From the NCBI GenBank assembly GCA_016110215.1, contig JADWQD010000002.1, positions 248,001 through 312,000 of the forward strand: 64,000 nt of DNA, read 5' to 3'. The position numbers were made by a program, and so were the translations under genes. The notes below the pieces were generated by a model. The model was given only the letters and a program-made list of their open reading frames with translations. It did no database searches and was not told the origin of the DNA. The stretch comes from Capronia americana (Eukaryota > Ascomycota > Eurotiomycetes > Chaetothyriales > Herpotrichiellaceae). The stretch's first letter is position 1. Each line of letters starts with the position of its first letter. Below, one piece after another: positions 52,996 to 64,000 of this stretch.

Positions 52996-55226
52996 TCAGG
53001 TGATGACCCACTTCTGCAGCTCACTGGTTCTTGTTTGACATCTTGCACTGATGCTCCTCCTCTCGTCCTCGAGCGAACCAGCAGGGCTACGGCTGGTGAC
53101 TCCTGCCCATCTAGTCGTCTCGGGCGGGTCGCTGCCGTCGTCAGCTTCACCCTCAGATGAAGAAGACCCTTGTCGCCAGATTGGCGTTTCGTCCGCTGAC
53201 TGCCTCTTCCCCGCATACCTGATGTGCACTTGGGTGAGAAAGTCGGCGTGAAAGCTCTGGTTGACTTTTTTCACCAACCGGAGCACAACTCCTTCGTGAT
53301 CACACGAAGGGTTGACTACCAAGACAAGTGTGTCACCGGCGGCGCGCGCCTGTTTGATCTCGGACCAGCTGTGCCATGACGGGACCTGGCGGGGGAAGCC
53401 CCAGCCCACAGGTTCGAGGGACAACCTGTCCGGCCTGATCCATATGCGGTTGAAGTCAAGCATGGTTTCGTTGGGGTCAAACTCGAAGAAAATACCGGAT
53501 AGGCGAACGCGAAGGCCAGTGGAGTCGCACAGACCGAAATGGCTGGTCGTTTTGCTGAGTGTCTGCAATTTCCTCGGGTCTTCGCCGGCAATGAATGAGG
53601 AGAGTGCCCAGCGGAATGGTTTCTTGGAGATGCGGCGGCCGTTGGAAAAGAGTATCGACGCAGGAACGGTCTTCAGCGTCTTGTAGAACGCGATGGCGCG
53701 GTCTTCGTATGCCTCTGCCTCGAGGATGGCTCGAGTGGGCAGGCCCAGAATAGATGCCATGCACATGAGCTCATCGCCTCTTTTTGACGTATTTCGATAC
53801 TCCAAGGCTCTGGCGAGCTGGGCAAACCGGGCTCCAACGCTGTTATGTTTTGGTGACCACGTACGCCAATCTGGGACCAAGCGGAAGGTGAGATGACGCT
53901 CCAAGCCCAGGACGGCGCTGTGCGAATAGGGGCATTGAGTGGAGCGAAGCTCTTGCAAAAGCCCATGTAGCGTGACGAAGCCGTCGGAGAACCTGAAATA
54001 GAGCTTGTCCATATGGCCATTTGCGCAGCCCAGAATGGCTTCCTCTAGAGTCCCATAGACGCCGGACCCAATCGCTAGACAGGATCCTGATTGCTTGCAC
54101 GAAAGGACTGACTTTACAAGAAGACTGTAAGAGCCTACAGACAGCTGTTAGCGTATACGCCAGTATCATGACAACGACCTCTGCGAATGCTACAAGTGGC
54201 GTACACCAGAGAAGCGACATACTTAGCGTCGAGGACGACTATCTTCTCTGCTTGTCTAAATGTCTTCGCAATTCGAGACATTGCCTTGGATTTGGAAGAA
54301 AGACGTTCCGGGATGCAAAAAGCGTCCATCCATACTTGATGGGCCGCTGATCCGTTCGGGAGCTCGTTCAGAAATCCGCGAAGTCGGTCAAGTTGACATG
54401 AAGGCATAGCATTTTCGGCCGGACTGTACGAAAAGGAGTGTGACCAGACATGACTTATCGCAATGAAGCTCCCTTGGCGCGTGACCTCGAGCTTCGGCGG
54501 AAGCACACCAAAGGCGGGAAGCACAATTCGTGGTACACCGTCGGGGTCGTCCAAGATGGTTCGATCCATCTTGGCCTCATCGGCGCCGATAGACCTGCAG
54601 TTCCAGGGGCAGTCCGGATACAAATGCCTGGCAGTATGTGTGTGTGGATTAACCTGTAGGGCCTGGCATTTCGTGCGGGTGCACATTGAATGATTTCTCT
54701 CCGTGGGATTTCTCGTGGTTGGCGGGCAAAGCAGCATAGCCAAATGAAGGCCTGGGACGTGCAATGCATGCCTGATCAGAGAAACCGTGGATGGGCACCA
54801 GCCGTCTTTAATCATCAGGCTGCTAATGCCGTCGTTGACCGCACGGAGCCTGTGAATCTCGTCATGCATGCCAACCAGTGGCACCCTGTGAGAATTGCCC
54901 ATGAAGAGTCGGACGTCGAATCTCCAAGGCTCGGTGTTGGACGCAATCTTCAACTCCTTCGATTGCGTCGTTCTCGCCCGCTTCCGTGCTCTGCTTTTCG
55001 TAGGCTGGTAGTCGACATAATTGCGCGGAAGCTGATGAAGGATGTCTAAATGCTCCATTCTCTCAGGAAGACTCAAGGGCTCCAGATGCCTTTGCAGCTG
55101 TTTCAACTCTTCATCCTCCCAGTTCGTCTTATGCTGCAACTCTCTGATTTTGGCGGCGTATTTGGCATCGGTGTATATCCTGCGCCTGCCCATGGACTCC
55201 TGGTAGGACCACGGTAGTGGGGCCAT
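52996..55226 (-). CDS. HET-type (heterokaryon incompatibility-like) protein
   Basis: Exons 55226-54223 and 54124-52996 give 710 aa. The 98-nt intron is GTATGT...TTACAG and restores KIVVLDA|NLLVKS. Residues ~253-345 carry the divergent but recognisable HET blocks: SFIAISHVWSHS for the usual ALSYVWG, LDRLRGFLNELP, HQVWMDAFCIPE for WIDALCINQ, and AEKIVVLDA. The N-terminal 250 residues include a basic stretch (KSRARKRAR) and a C/H-rich patch. The C-terminus (~630-710) is Ser/Asp/Arg-rich and disordered. Function in non-self recognition is inferred from the family. It is the second intact HET-class gene in the window and is not a close copy of the first. Confidence 0.82.
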
Positions 55227-56518
55227 GGCAGGTCGTCGGAAAGGTGCCGATCAGACAGCACCGGACATTGTTCATGTACAGTCTCCAAGAAGCGGTGGCA
55301 GCCTCGCAGCTGGTATCTTGTAAATGCTTCGATGGACAGAAACGAATGTTTCCGTCATGAACGGATCCCAATCGCACTCGAAGCAAAGCTGCTGAGGACT
55401 TCCTCGAGGCCACTAAGTACCTCGTCAAGGCCGAAGGTTTAGGGATGTTTTGTCGATCGAAACACAGCCTCGACCCACGACAGGCTTCAGACTCACATGG
55501 CCTTCTCATTCCGCTGCGATGCGTGTTCAATCCTGGCCCCAGGCCATGGATGCTTCTGGAAGTTTTGCAAGTGCTCGCTGGGAACGTACAAGAGTACTTG
55601 CGAGGTGTAGACCATGGTCAAGGCTCAAAGATGGTGGAGTGTCGAGCATTGGACGTCAGTGACTCACCTGGTTCCCGCGTTCGATGCACTGCCTCACCAC
55701 TATCGGACCTTTTGCAGGACATGAGATGATTCGTCGTCGGCAGCTAAGCGCCAGACTAAATCTCCAGCCTCAGACGAAAGAGCCAACAAGGCTCACAGAT
55801 GTGGTCGAACGCATCGTGCCGGGTTCGCTTGCAGGCAACGAGGCGATCGGGCGTGTGGCTGTGCCGCAGGCGCTGGTGGGCGTCGAACTGTGGCGGCCAG
55901 GATTGTGATGCGAGAAACCGTTGGTGATGAGGGGCAGCTACAGTAACTCGTACGCAGGAATCACAGTTGGTTGTTCAGTAGATTCTCTGCCGAGGGGCAT
56001 ATCTAATCGCGGTCACCGCACCGCAAGGAAGTGGCCGCGATTATTATCAGCTTCAACCAGGTCAGGCAGTGCGGATGCATAAGGTATCTAGGAATGGTTT
56101 CTTTATGTTCGCGGATGCAGATACCCCAATACATTGATGATTAATTCACGAGGGGGCCGGCTGCGATTGCCTACCATTGACCGACCAGAACCGACTTGCC
56201 ATGGGATTTATTTGGAGAAGTCGCAAATCTTCCAGGGCCGATCGCCAGGCACGGCAATCTGGTGGCAGCTTCGCATCTCCACCGAGCAGGACGGCAAAGA
56301 GGGTCTGTTTGGGTCGGCAATGTCTAGGATTTCCGTTCATGACGTTACTAATCGAGCGACGCGACAGAAAAAATCATATTCAACAGCGCTGGATCTACTC
56401 GGACTGGAGGTATAAATCAATCGTCCTGCCCGAACACCCAGAATCGACAACTACTGGGATCAAACCTCGGCTAACAAATCACGTCTGAACCAATCCTCCG
56501 AGATTTGCAACAGTCACA
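55227..56518. other. divergent promoter region, 1.3 kb
   Basis: Lies between the starts of the HET-type gene and the flavin oxidoreductase gene. Several open frames (for example 55445-55729 plus) lack any family resemblance. Nothing else seen. Confidence 0.4.
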
Positions 56519-57915
56519 ATGCCTGGACGCTGGCCCTCCGAAATCAAGGACGCGGGTCCTTTGGCCCGGCCCTTGAAGTTCGAATTCAGTGGCAGCACTG
56601 CTCCTAATCGGTTTTTGAAGGCCGCCATGACTGAGCGCCTCTCGTCTTGGGACCCCGAGAACAAGGAAAAGCGAGGTGTTCCATCGGAGCAGCTCGTCCG
56701 GGTATATCAGAGATGGGGCGAGGGCGGGTTCGGTGTGATTCTGACGGGAAACATTATGGTCGACTACTCGAGTCTGGAAGCACGTAAGTCGTCCAGTGGA
56801 TCGGAGATGAGCCACGCTGACAAAAGTGCCTTTCAGCCGGCAATCCAATCATTCCGCCTCAATCGCCGTTCGAAGGAAACCGCTTTGAAGCCTTCAAAGA
56901 ATTGGCGAAGCAGGCCAAAGCACACGGAAGCCTGGTCGTCGGCCAAGTCTCCCACCCCGGCCGGCAGGTCGAACAGAGACTCGAGCCAGACCCGGTCTCT
57001 GCTAGTGATGTGCAACTGGAGGGAGAGGTGATGGGGATGCGATTCGCCAAACCTCATGCCGCTTCGCACGAGGAGATCCAAGACATCATTGGCCGATTCA
57101 CCCACGCTGCCGAGTACCTGCACCGGGCTGGATATGATGGCATCCAGCTCCACGGCGCCCACGGGTACCTGTTGGCTCAGTTCCTCTCGCAGACAACCAA
57201 CAAGCGAACCGATCAGTACGGCGGCTCGCTCCAGAACCGTGCCCGGCTCATTCTGGAGATTGCAAGGTCCATCCGTCAAAGGCTCCCCTCCTCGTCTGGC
57301 TTCGTTCTCGGAATCAAGATCAACTCAGTTGAGTTTCAAGAGGGTGGCTTCACCGCGGACGAAGCCAAGGAGCTCTGCGTTCTGCTGGAAGAGAACGAGT
57401 TCGACTTTGTCGAGCTTTCCGGAGGCACTTATCAATCGCTGGCATTCGTGCACAAGAGGGAATCGACGAAGAAGCGGGAAGCGTTCTTCATCGACTTTGC
57501 CGAGAAAATCGTCGGCGATCTGAGCAAAACCAAGACATACATAACCGGCGGCTTTCTGACGCTCGACGGCATGGTCAATGCGCTAAAGACCGTAGACGGC
57601 GTGGGCCTTGGCCGGCCAGTATGCCAGGAATTCCACTTCACCAAGGACCTCTTGGAAGGCAAGATCTCGGGCGCCATCGAACAGAAGGTCGATCGCGACA
57701 ACTTTGGGCTTACCAACGTCATTGCTGGCACCCAGATCCGACAGGTCGGCAAAGACCAAGAACCGATCGACATGTCAGTTCCGGAGAATGTCGAGGCCTT
57801 CATGAAGGATATGGGGACGTGGGGTGAGAAGTTGAAGTCCGAAGGTGCCAGCGCCTACGGGTACGTCGATATTGAAAGCGCGAAGACGACGCAGTATGGG
57901 GCAACAGCAGCTTAG
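56519..57915 (+). CDS. NADH:flavin oxidoreductase, Old Yellow Enzyme family
   Basis: Exons 56519-56783 and 56837-57915 give 447 aa; the 53-nt intron is GTAAGT...TTTCAG and restores SSLEA|PGNPIIPPQ. This is an FMN-binding TIM barrel with TAPNRFLKAAMTE at ~27-39, VVGQVSHPGRQ at ~120, GIQLHGAHGYLLAQFLS at ~190-206 (H-x-x-H pair that orients the substrate carbonyl), then RTDQYGGSLQNRARL and, near the end, GVGLGRPVCQEF. The H-G-A-H variant is that of the bacterial-like NADH oxidase branch. It should reduce activated C=C bonds. The physiological substrate is unknown. Confidence 0.92.
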
Positions 57916-58065
57916 ACCGCCTCTAGACGTCTGCCGTCTAGCCTTGTCGATGCCGCTCAACTGCCCACGGCAAATGCACACTGCAGGCCAGCGGGCTGCT
58001 GACCAGTCCATAGACGATAGAGCGTGACCACCACACAACCAGGAACGGGTGACGTGGCGCAGAAA

Positions 58066-58521
58066 TCATATCTTCACCTTCTTCCCCTCTTGTTTGTCTT
58101 GCTCCCGAGCCTTGTCCGCCTCGTTCTCAACAACGAGAATGCTCCCCACCACCGCAATCCCAATGCACGTCACGGCCATCAAGGTCACCCCGCCCGTGTT
58201 GGGCCTGAACTTCCCCTCCTTCAACAGCTCCAGCGCGCTAAAGTACCTGACCGTGCCGTGGCCGACGCACAGACTGCCCGCCCCGACCAGCACCCCGGCT
58301 GCCAGCTTCGTCCTGCTGTCCTGGAGGTGGAGCAACGTAGGTGACAGGGCGGCGAGGGCCTCGACCTTTTCCAGCGCGACGCCGAGGGCGATGAAGCCGA
58401 GGCCGGTGCGCGCCCAGGCGAGGAAAGTGCGTTCGGAGGCGAGGAGGTCGCGAGCTAGACTGCCGCTGTTGGGGAGGGGAGGCGCGCGGATGAAGCGGAG
58501 GAGGGACCGGAAGGGTGGCAT
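58066..58521 (-). CDS. DUF202 small membrane protein
   Basis: Single exon, 151 aa. The signature ARDLLASERTFLAWARTGLGFIALGVAL (residues ~23-50) is that of DUF202/YidH proteins. Three hydrophobic segments follow (about 36-52, 70-90 and 111-130), with Lys/Glu-rich soluble tail at the end (EADKAREQDKQEGKK). The gene points towards the oxidoreductase gene and stops 150 bp from it. Role unknown; related small proteins in yeast are reported at the vacuole or plasma membrane. Confidence 0.88.
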   Translation of the reverse strand: MPPFRSLLRFIRAPPLPNSGSLARDLLASERTFLAWARTGLGFIALGVALEKVEALAALSPTLLHLQDSRTKLAAGVLVGAGSLCVGHGTVRYFSALELLKEGKFRPNTGGVTLMAVTCIGIAVVGSILVVENEADKAREQDKQEGKKVKI

Positions 58522-59010
58522 TCTAGCATACAGTGGGTTATACCAGGGAGGGCGATGGCAAGAAGAGGATGAGCTGGTTGATTAGGGGACACTCATCTTG
58601 AAGACTGACTTATGTCCTGTATGCGCGCATGATGCACCGGCCTGACGCGCTGGGGCTTGGGAGGTACTGTAGTCGTAGATACGCAGTACGAGTACTGTAC
58701 TCACATAACGCCCTTAACTTGCTCAGTCGCCGTAGCGCCAACTGAGACTGATCGCCGGCCGGGCTGTCTTCAGTCTGTTTTCACACAAGGCAAGATTGCC
58801 GGGCGAATGACCGTGCCCACCCCCCACCATGCGTCACATGTTTTATGTACAAGGTGCCTGTACAGGTGACATGTCAGAGGAAATGAATGTTCCCCCACAA
58901 GGTATTTCAGTCAAGTCACCACGGGATGCCATGAGCCTCCACCGACCAACTCCTTGGGTCTTGTCGAGCGGTGGCTCAACATCAGGTAGATCATCATCAT
59001 CGCCGCCGAC
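58522..59010. promoter_or_regulatory. divergent promoter region
   Basis: 490 bp between the starts of the DUF202 gene and the RS-rich protein gene. No specific site can be named. Confidence 0.4.
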
Positions 59011-60534
59011 ATGCCGCCGACTGAAGCACTCGACGACGATGACCTCGCTGCCCTCCTGGTCGCCGACGCCCGTCAATCCTCCCTCCGCTACGCATCGCAA
59101 GGCCTCTCGGCGTTGCTTCCCAAGCGGCCCACACACTCAGCCGCACTGAAGCCAAATACCCGCTTCCTGAAGAGCCTCGTTCGGGACGCGGACACCCACA
59201 ATGCGAAGCTGAAGGAGAAAGAGGAAGCCGAGGCGCGCGCACGGCTGAGGAAGATCCGGGAGGAAGAGAGGAAGAAAGAGCGTGAGAGGGCGTATGATTT
59301 GAGTGGGGGAAGGGAGAGGAAGAGGCGCAGATTGAGTGATGAGGGCCACAACGACAGGAAGCAATCGAAGCACCATCGGCTCGAGGGAGGGACTCACTCA
59401 AATCGCGGTCAAAGTCCCAGGCGCGAACGGAAGAGACGCTGCGACCACGACGACCACCACGAGCGACATCGACCGCGGCGGCGGCGGGAAGAAGAAGAAG
59501 AGGAACGCGACGACGAAGGAGACAACCGCGCTTCACGACGGCGCAGAAGAAATACATCCTCAGATGACGAGAAGAAGGCCACACACCGCACACCTCGAGC
59601 CAACACTTCTTCGCGGATAAGCCGCTCCCGCTCCCGCTCAAGGTCAAGGTCAAGGTCACGCAGCAGAGAAAGAAAACATCAAGGCAAATCGTCCCGGCAT
59701 AAAAAGGAGCAGACTCATCCTTCTCAGGCAAAGCCACGGTCACCATCTTCTCCCGTGAGAAACCCACAACCACACCGGGACGACCGGCGACACCATCATC
59801 ACACGCCTCCCGCCTCCCCCTCCTCAACATCATCATCCTCGTCCGACCCGCTCTCCAGCCTCATCGGTCCCCAACCCAACTCCGCCCACACCTCCCAATC
59901 CCCGTCCTACGTAAGAAAGCGCGGCCGGGGGTTCGCCTCCACCTCCACCTCGCACGGCCCGACCTCTAACATAGACGCACACTTCACAGCGACATATGAC
60001 CCCTCCGCCGACAACACCACGGACCAGGCCTCCGACCTCGAAGCCTCCAACTCGGACGACTGGACCTCCGCCCTCTCGGCCCTGCGACATCGGCGATCCC
60101 ACCGCGCGAAGCAAGCCGTCCGCCTGCGCGAGGCGGGCTTCACCGACGCAGAGATCTCGCGCTGGGAGAACTCCGCCCGGCGCCCGGGTCGCGCGCTGTT
60201 GACCGAGGATGGCGTCGCGGGCGCTGACGGCAGGGATATCAGAGATGTGAAATGGAAGAAAAGGGGCGAGGAGAGGGAGTGGGATGTTGGCAAGGGCCGG
60301 CTGGGTTTCGAGGCCACGAATGACGACGACAACGACGAGGACGAGGTTACCAATGCCGGTGGAGACAAGGGAGATGTCGAACCCAACTCCAACTCCAACG
60401 CCGACACCAAGCATAAGCGGCGATCGGATCGAGGGGAGAGGAGAGCGAAAATCAAGGCACGAGGAAGTGAAGCTTTGGCGTGGCAACGGCCGCAGAACGG
60501 CCTGTTGAAGCAGTTTAAGAGCGCCTTGCGGTAG
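59011..60534 (+). CDS. RS-rich nuclear protein, probably linked to RNA processing
   Basis: Single exon, 507 aa. An N-terminal folded segment (residues 1-60, DLAALLVADARQSSLRY ... LKPNTRFLKSLVRD) leads into a Lys/Glu/Arg coiled-coil stretch with KEKEEAEARARLRKIREEE. A long basic low-complexity region follows and peaks in an (SR)n tract near residues 207-222, typical of splicing-associated proteins. The C-terminal third is ordered again: DDWTSALSALRHRRSHRAKQ, GFTDAEISRWENS and KKRGEEREWDVGKG. The REWDxGK-type ending recurs in conserved fungal nuclear proteins, from memory. I cannot assign a named splicing factor. Confidence 0.75.
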   Translation: MPPTEALDDDDLAALLVADARQSSLRYASQGLSALLPKRPTHSAALKPNTRFLKSLVRDADTHNAKLKEKEEAEARARLRKIREEERKKERERAYDLSGGRERKRRRLSDEGHNDRKQSKHHRLEGGTHSNRGQSPRRERKRRCDHDDHHERHRPRRRREEEEEERDDEGDNRASRRRRRNTSSDDEKKATHRTPRANTSSRISRSRSRSRSRSRSRSRERKHQGKSSRHKKEQTHPSQAKPRSPSSPVRNPQPHRDDRRHHHHTPPASPSSTSSSSSDPLSSLIGPQPNSAHTSQSPSYVRKRGRGFASTSTSHGPTSNIDAHFTATYDPSADNTTDQASDLEASNSDDWTSALSALRHRRSHRAKQAVRLREAGFTDAEISRWENSARRPGRALLTEDGVAGADGRDIRDVKWKKRGEEREWDVGKGRLGFEATNDDDNDEDEVTNAGGDKGDVEPNSNSNADTKHKRRSDRGERRAKIKARGSEALAWQRPQNGLLKQFKSALR

Positions 60535-61138
60535 GTCGACCTGACTAGCGCTCGACCGAACTCAGCATCTTGGCAAAGGCATCGCGACTGGATATGGCTG
60601 GTAGAAGATACCCAGGACAAAACCGCGTTTGGATCGAGTACTCATCCTGTCTGTGACGGCCACAGGAGACAGGGAGAGGGAAAGAAGTCTGTCGCACTTG
60701 TTTGGCAAGGCCACCAGCTCAATCAAGCATAGAGAGTGAGTCGATACCGTCTTGATCAGTACAGATCAACTTCATAGACTAGGTTTTATACCATTGGGCT
60801 GCTTTGCCACGGCGCAGAGCCATATCCGGCCGCGTCTCATCCATACCTTGCTGGCCCTCAGTCGCCCTGGACATTCCTTTTTGTACGGTGCCGGTCTGGC
60901 AGTGCGTACCCACACCTCCAGTCATGCCCGAGTCGTCCATCCTTATCATGCATCAAACACGTAAAAGTCGATTTGTAGTCCGTAGAGGAGAAGTGGAAAA
61001 TGCCCGCGACACAAACCTCCTCGCGCCGTCGGTCCCACCCTGTGATAGACAATACCTCCCAAGAAGCTCCATAGGCTCCAACACGTAACAGCGCTGTAAA
61101 TCGATCGTAGGAATGCATCCCTTCTCCTTCGTCACCCA
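60535..61138. other. convergent 3' flanks
   Basis: 600 bp between the ends of two convergent genes; no supported coding sequence or repeat. Confidence 0.5.
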
Positions 61139-64000
61139 TCAGTACCCACCACTCCCTTGGCTATCCGGCCTTTCCAATGCCCCTTCGACGCTTTTGTCAC
61201 TCCGATTTCGCTTCCAAAATGCAAGCCCCAGCTTCAGCTTGCTTCTTCTTCTGCCCATGGTCTTCGTACTGGCTTTCCGATCCCTTGTACTGCTTCCTTC
61301 CAAACTCCCATTACTCAGTATAGTCGTATGAACGTCGTATTTGCTGCCTTCTCGGCTTGTGGTGCTGTTACTCCCCATGCTGAAGCTAGGCCTGAGGACC
61401 GGGCTCGCTGAATGGAGCGGTGCGCTCGCTGCCCGATTACGCACCGCCTGAAAGCTACTCTGATGCCTTGACGCATCCTCGCTCTTGTCTGAGGCATAGC
61501 TTGTAGCGCTGCCACTGGGTGTCAGCACCTCTTCCCCGCCGCCTCCTCTTAGTTTCGTCCCTGAAACGTTCTCGCTCTCGGATGACATTGGTCCATCTTT
61601 CCAAGTTTGTCTGCGTTCGGTATCGTCTGCTGGCGCGCTAGCTCGGATACCCGGGTTCGAAGGACTGTAATTCTTCTCCGGGTCGAAGGTTCGGACCGGT
61701 TCATCCTCCTTTGAAGTCGCGAATTTGAATTTTTGCTTGGTTTCTGCATCTGAGATCCTGCTCTCCTCTAGGGCCTCCTGGGGGATAGCCTCAGCGCCCG
61801 CTCGCATCGAGACCATATTGTCCCTCCGTTTGTCCACTTGTGCCATCAATGATTCGGATGAGATGTCCCGTGCTGAGACCCCCTGCCGTGGTGTACTACT
61901 GGAGGTCGGCCCGTCGCTCTCTTCGATAGGCGTGCCGTCCAAGGTCAACTCAAGGGGGATGTGTTCGCCATTGACAAGTGCGGAACCTGAACGTACTCGA
62001 TCCGAAGCTTTCAGGTCCTGACTGGAACCCGACCCTGGCCCACGAAGATGCGGTGTGTCAATTCCAGGGATCGCGATAGCTGCAGCGGCCGCCAGCGACG
62101 ACGGCCGTGAAGAGCTGTGCGGTGTATTATCGCTTCCTTTCCGACCACGTCCAGAATCTGAAATCGATTTCTCTGGCGATTCGCCTCGACCACGCAAAGG
62201 AGACACCGGAAGGTGTCTCTCTTTCCCCGAGTCTAGCACACGACCGACAGGACTTTGTGTTCTCGGACTTATCGAGCCGCCATCCCCGGGTCCTGTTCCC
62301 TTTTTGACAAGCTGAAGCTTCTTCTCGTGCTCCGCTCGGGTGAACCACACCCCTTTGTTTGTGAGAATCTCGTCGGCTGCGAAACGCATAGCAGGGATTA
62401 TGTCAGCCACGTTGGCAAACAGTGGATGGGCAAAGATGGTCATGAAGCCGATCTGACCGTTGGCCAGCTTCAGCATGTTGCCCAACTCGGGAGGACCGCC
62501 GAAGAGCGTTGTCTCCATTCCGACAGCTTGCTCCATCTCGCCTTGATGAGCAAACTCCTTCTGCAGCAGATGGGTCCATTTCTCAGCTACCAGCCATGGC
62601 CGTGCCTGTATGCGTCAGTGAAGGATGGTGATTAGCGAGACAATGCTACGTACCACATTGCTGATGTCAGCACATTTAATCAACAATCCGCAGGCCAAAG
62701 TTCGTGCCCAATCAACGTCCTTCGGCGACCAACCGTCGGTCGCTTTGCTCTCATGGATCTTCGACTGCAGGTTGCCCAGTTGTTGCATGTAATCGGAGTG
62801 GATGCCCATGTCAGTAGCGAGGATGGTACTTATCATCAACTTCCGAAGCGCTTTGTCCTGGAATGCGACGGGCCAGTGGCGACGGAGGATTTGCGAGTAG
62901 GCGGCACAGTGGAAGGCTTCCAAGACTGACTGGTCGTTGTATAGCTGTGCAAGAGGAGCATTGAGTTTAACCAGGAACATGTTGTTAACTCCAGGATGGC
63001 CGACGTCGTGTCCGATTGCCGAGACCAGAAGTGTCAATGCCTCAAACGGTCCCAGCAATCGAGCGATGGGTGATTTCGTGTCTGCAAAGGGAGAAGGTTC
63101 GGCACCGGTGGGGTAGGGCGGGAGTGTACCGATCTGGACCAGGAAGTAGAACACAGATTGTAGGACGTCGACGGCGTGCCTGAAATTATGGTAGAGGACG
63201 AAGGAGTTGTAAGCGATACGACAGCCCTGCATGAAATGAAGAAGGTCGCCTGGCAGCAGATGTTAGAAACAGTTGACCATATTTGGACGGGTACTCACGT
63301 TGGCTCATGCTCCATTGCTCGCACGCTTCCATCGCTAGGCAGTGGTTGAGCATGTAGTAACCGGCGTACACCAGCTCATCCTCAGTGAAGTCGTGTCCTG
63401 AAAAGTCCCATCTGCCCACAGCGGCGGCGACGACAGCCTTCCGAGACTCCTGGACGAACAGGTCACGGTGCTGATAATCTTCGATGATATTTTGCGGCTC
63501 GCAGATTCCCTTGAGTAGCTTCTTCACCATGGCCTCTCGGAGGTAGGCGTATGGTTTCTCGTCTTCCATACCGACCCATGACTGCTTGCGGTTCCGTCGT
63601 GCCATGGCCATGAAGCCTGCTTGTTCCTTCTTCGCATTCTTGTATATCCGGTAGGCATGAACTGTCAGACCCATGATCCCAGCTTTGTCCAACGGACTTT
63701 TAACCACATCTAGGGCACCGGCATCGAGGCATTGGAGCATCAATTGAGTGTCGATCACGTCTGAACTGTCCTCGATGGCGACTGGGTCGGCCTCAGGACC
63801 AAATGGTGCTCTAATTACTTCAGGTTGGCGGACGCTGTCGAGAGCCTGGTCGTAAGAATCACTTCGCTTGGGTTGGACAATGGCCACGGGTATGATCAGC
63901 TTGACACCTTCCTCCACCTGCAGATCTGAGGCTATTCTTGACACGAGTTGAAGACCATATGACTCGTCGGATTCCGAGGAGAAGGTGATTTCCTTCCTGA
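61139..64000 (-). CDS. 3',5'-cyclic-nucleotide phosphodiesterase, partial at the window edge
   Basis: Three visible exons: beyond 64000 to 63299, then 63249-62654, then 62605-61139. Introns are 49 nt (GTGAGT...GCCAG) and 48 nt (GTACGT...TACAG). The class I PDE catalytic domain is unmistakable: YHNFRHAVDV (first His pair), AIGHDVGHPGVNN (metal-binding His-Asp), STILATDMGIHSDY, and IKCADISNV|ARPWLVAEKW with the distal Asp. It hydrolyses cAMP and so resets PKA signalling. The 5' part, including the start, lies outside the window. Upstream of the domain the visible ~210 residues include a VKLIIPVAIVQPKR and DVIDTQLMLQCLDAGALDVVKSP run that resembles a receiver-like fold, as in RegA-type PDEs. The C-terminal ~400 residues are Ser/Pro-rich and disordered. 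Confidence 0.92.

Noticed and set aside
59833..60620. Two long minus-strand frames (up to 237 codons)
   Set aside because: Antisense to the RS-rich protein gene; they arise from its codon bias.
1..64000. Secondary-metabolite cluster
   Set aside because: Oxidoreductases, a transporter and a regulator occur, but no polyketide synthase, NRPS, terpene cyclase or prenyltransferase backbone gene is present.

Overview
The window is nuclear DNA of a filamentous ascomycete (Pezizomycotina). Genes are spaced roughly 1-2 kb apart on both strands and carry short introns (mostly 46-120 nt) with GT..AG ends and RCTRAC-type branch points. The gene families are typical of this group: HET-domain proteins, a STAND-type N-terminal domain with ankyrin repeats, an SCP2-type thiolase, fungal-specific transcription factors and an MFS sugar transporter. 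I cannot name the species; gene style fits Eurotiomycetes or Dothideomycetes. All exon joins below were made by eye from splice motifs and reading-frame continuity.

Left block (1-21 kb), mostly ordinary metabolism and regulation: a conserved unknown protein; a zinc-less quinone oxidoreductase; a RidA/YjgF imine deaminase with a possible mitochondrial long form; a fungal-specific transcription-factor-like protein; a zinc alcohol dehydrogenase; an SCP2-type thiolase; a NACHT-ATPase relic; a HET-domain protein; an unclear multi-exon gene; a tiny membrane protein; and a transcription factor that puts a response-regulator receiver domain between two sets of C2H2 fingers. The last two diverge from a promoter packed with copies of TGCGCC(G/A)GGGC.

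Middle block (21.3-40.3 kb), an accessory island. It holds a duplicated HET tail, several intron-bearing genes of families I do not recognise (one with a C-terminal Zn2Cys6 cluster, one with two GATA-like fingers, and a paralogous pair at 25.5 and 33.4 kb), gene debris, AT-rich repeat pairs, a 249-bp inverted-repeat element, a decayed Tc1/mariner transposase and a ubiquitin C-terminal hydrolase gene. It also contains a tRNA-Ile(AAU) gene that carries, besides the usual anticodon-loop intron, a 52-nt insertion in the D arm with every hallmark of a spliceosomal intron. This is the most striking observation in the window.

Right block (40.3-64 kb): a STAND-like N-terminal/ankyrin protein without a NACHT domain, an MFS sugar transporter, a trypsin-fold peptidase, a mitochondrial carrier, a second HET-type protein, an Old Yellow Enzyme-type oxidoreductase, a DUF202 membrane protein, an RS-rich nuclear protein, and the 3' part of a cyclic-nucleotide phosphodiesterase cut by the window edge. 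No secondary-metabolite cluster, rRNA or CRISPR was seen. Two HET genes, a third HET fragment, a NACHT relic and an ankyrin STAND-like gene within 43 kb suggest a region rich in allorecognition-type genes.
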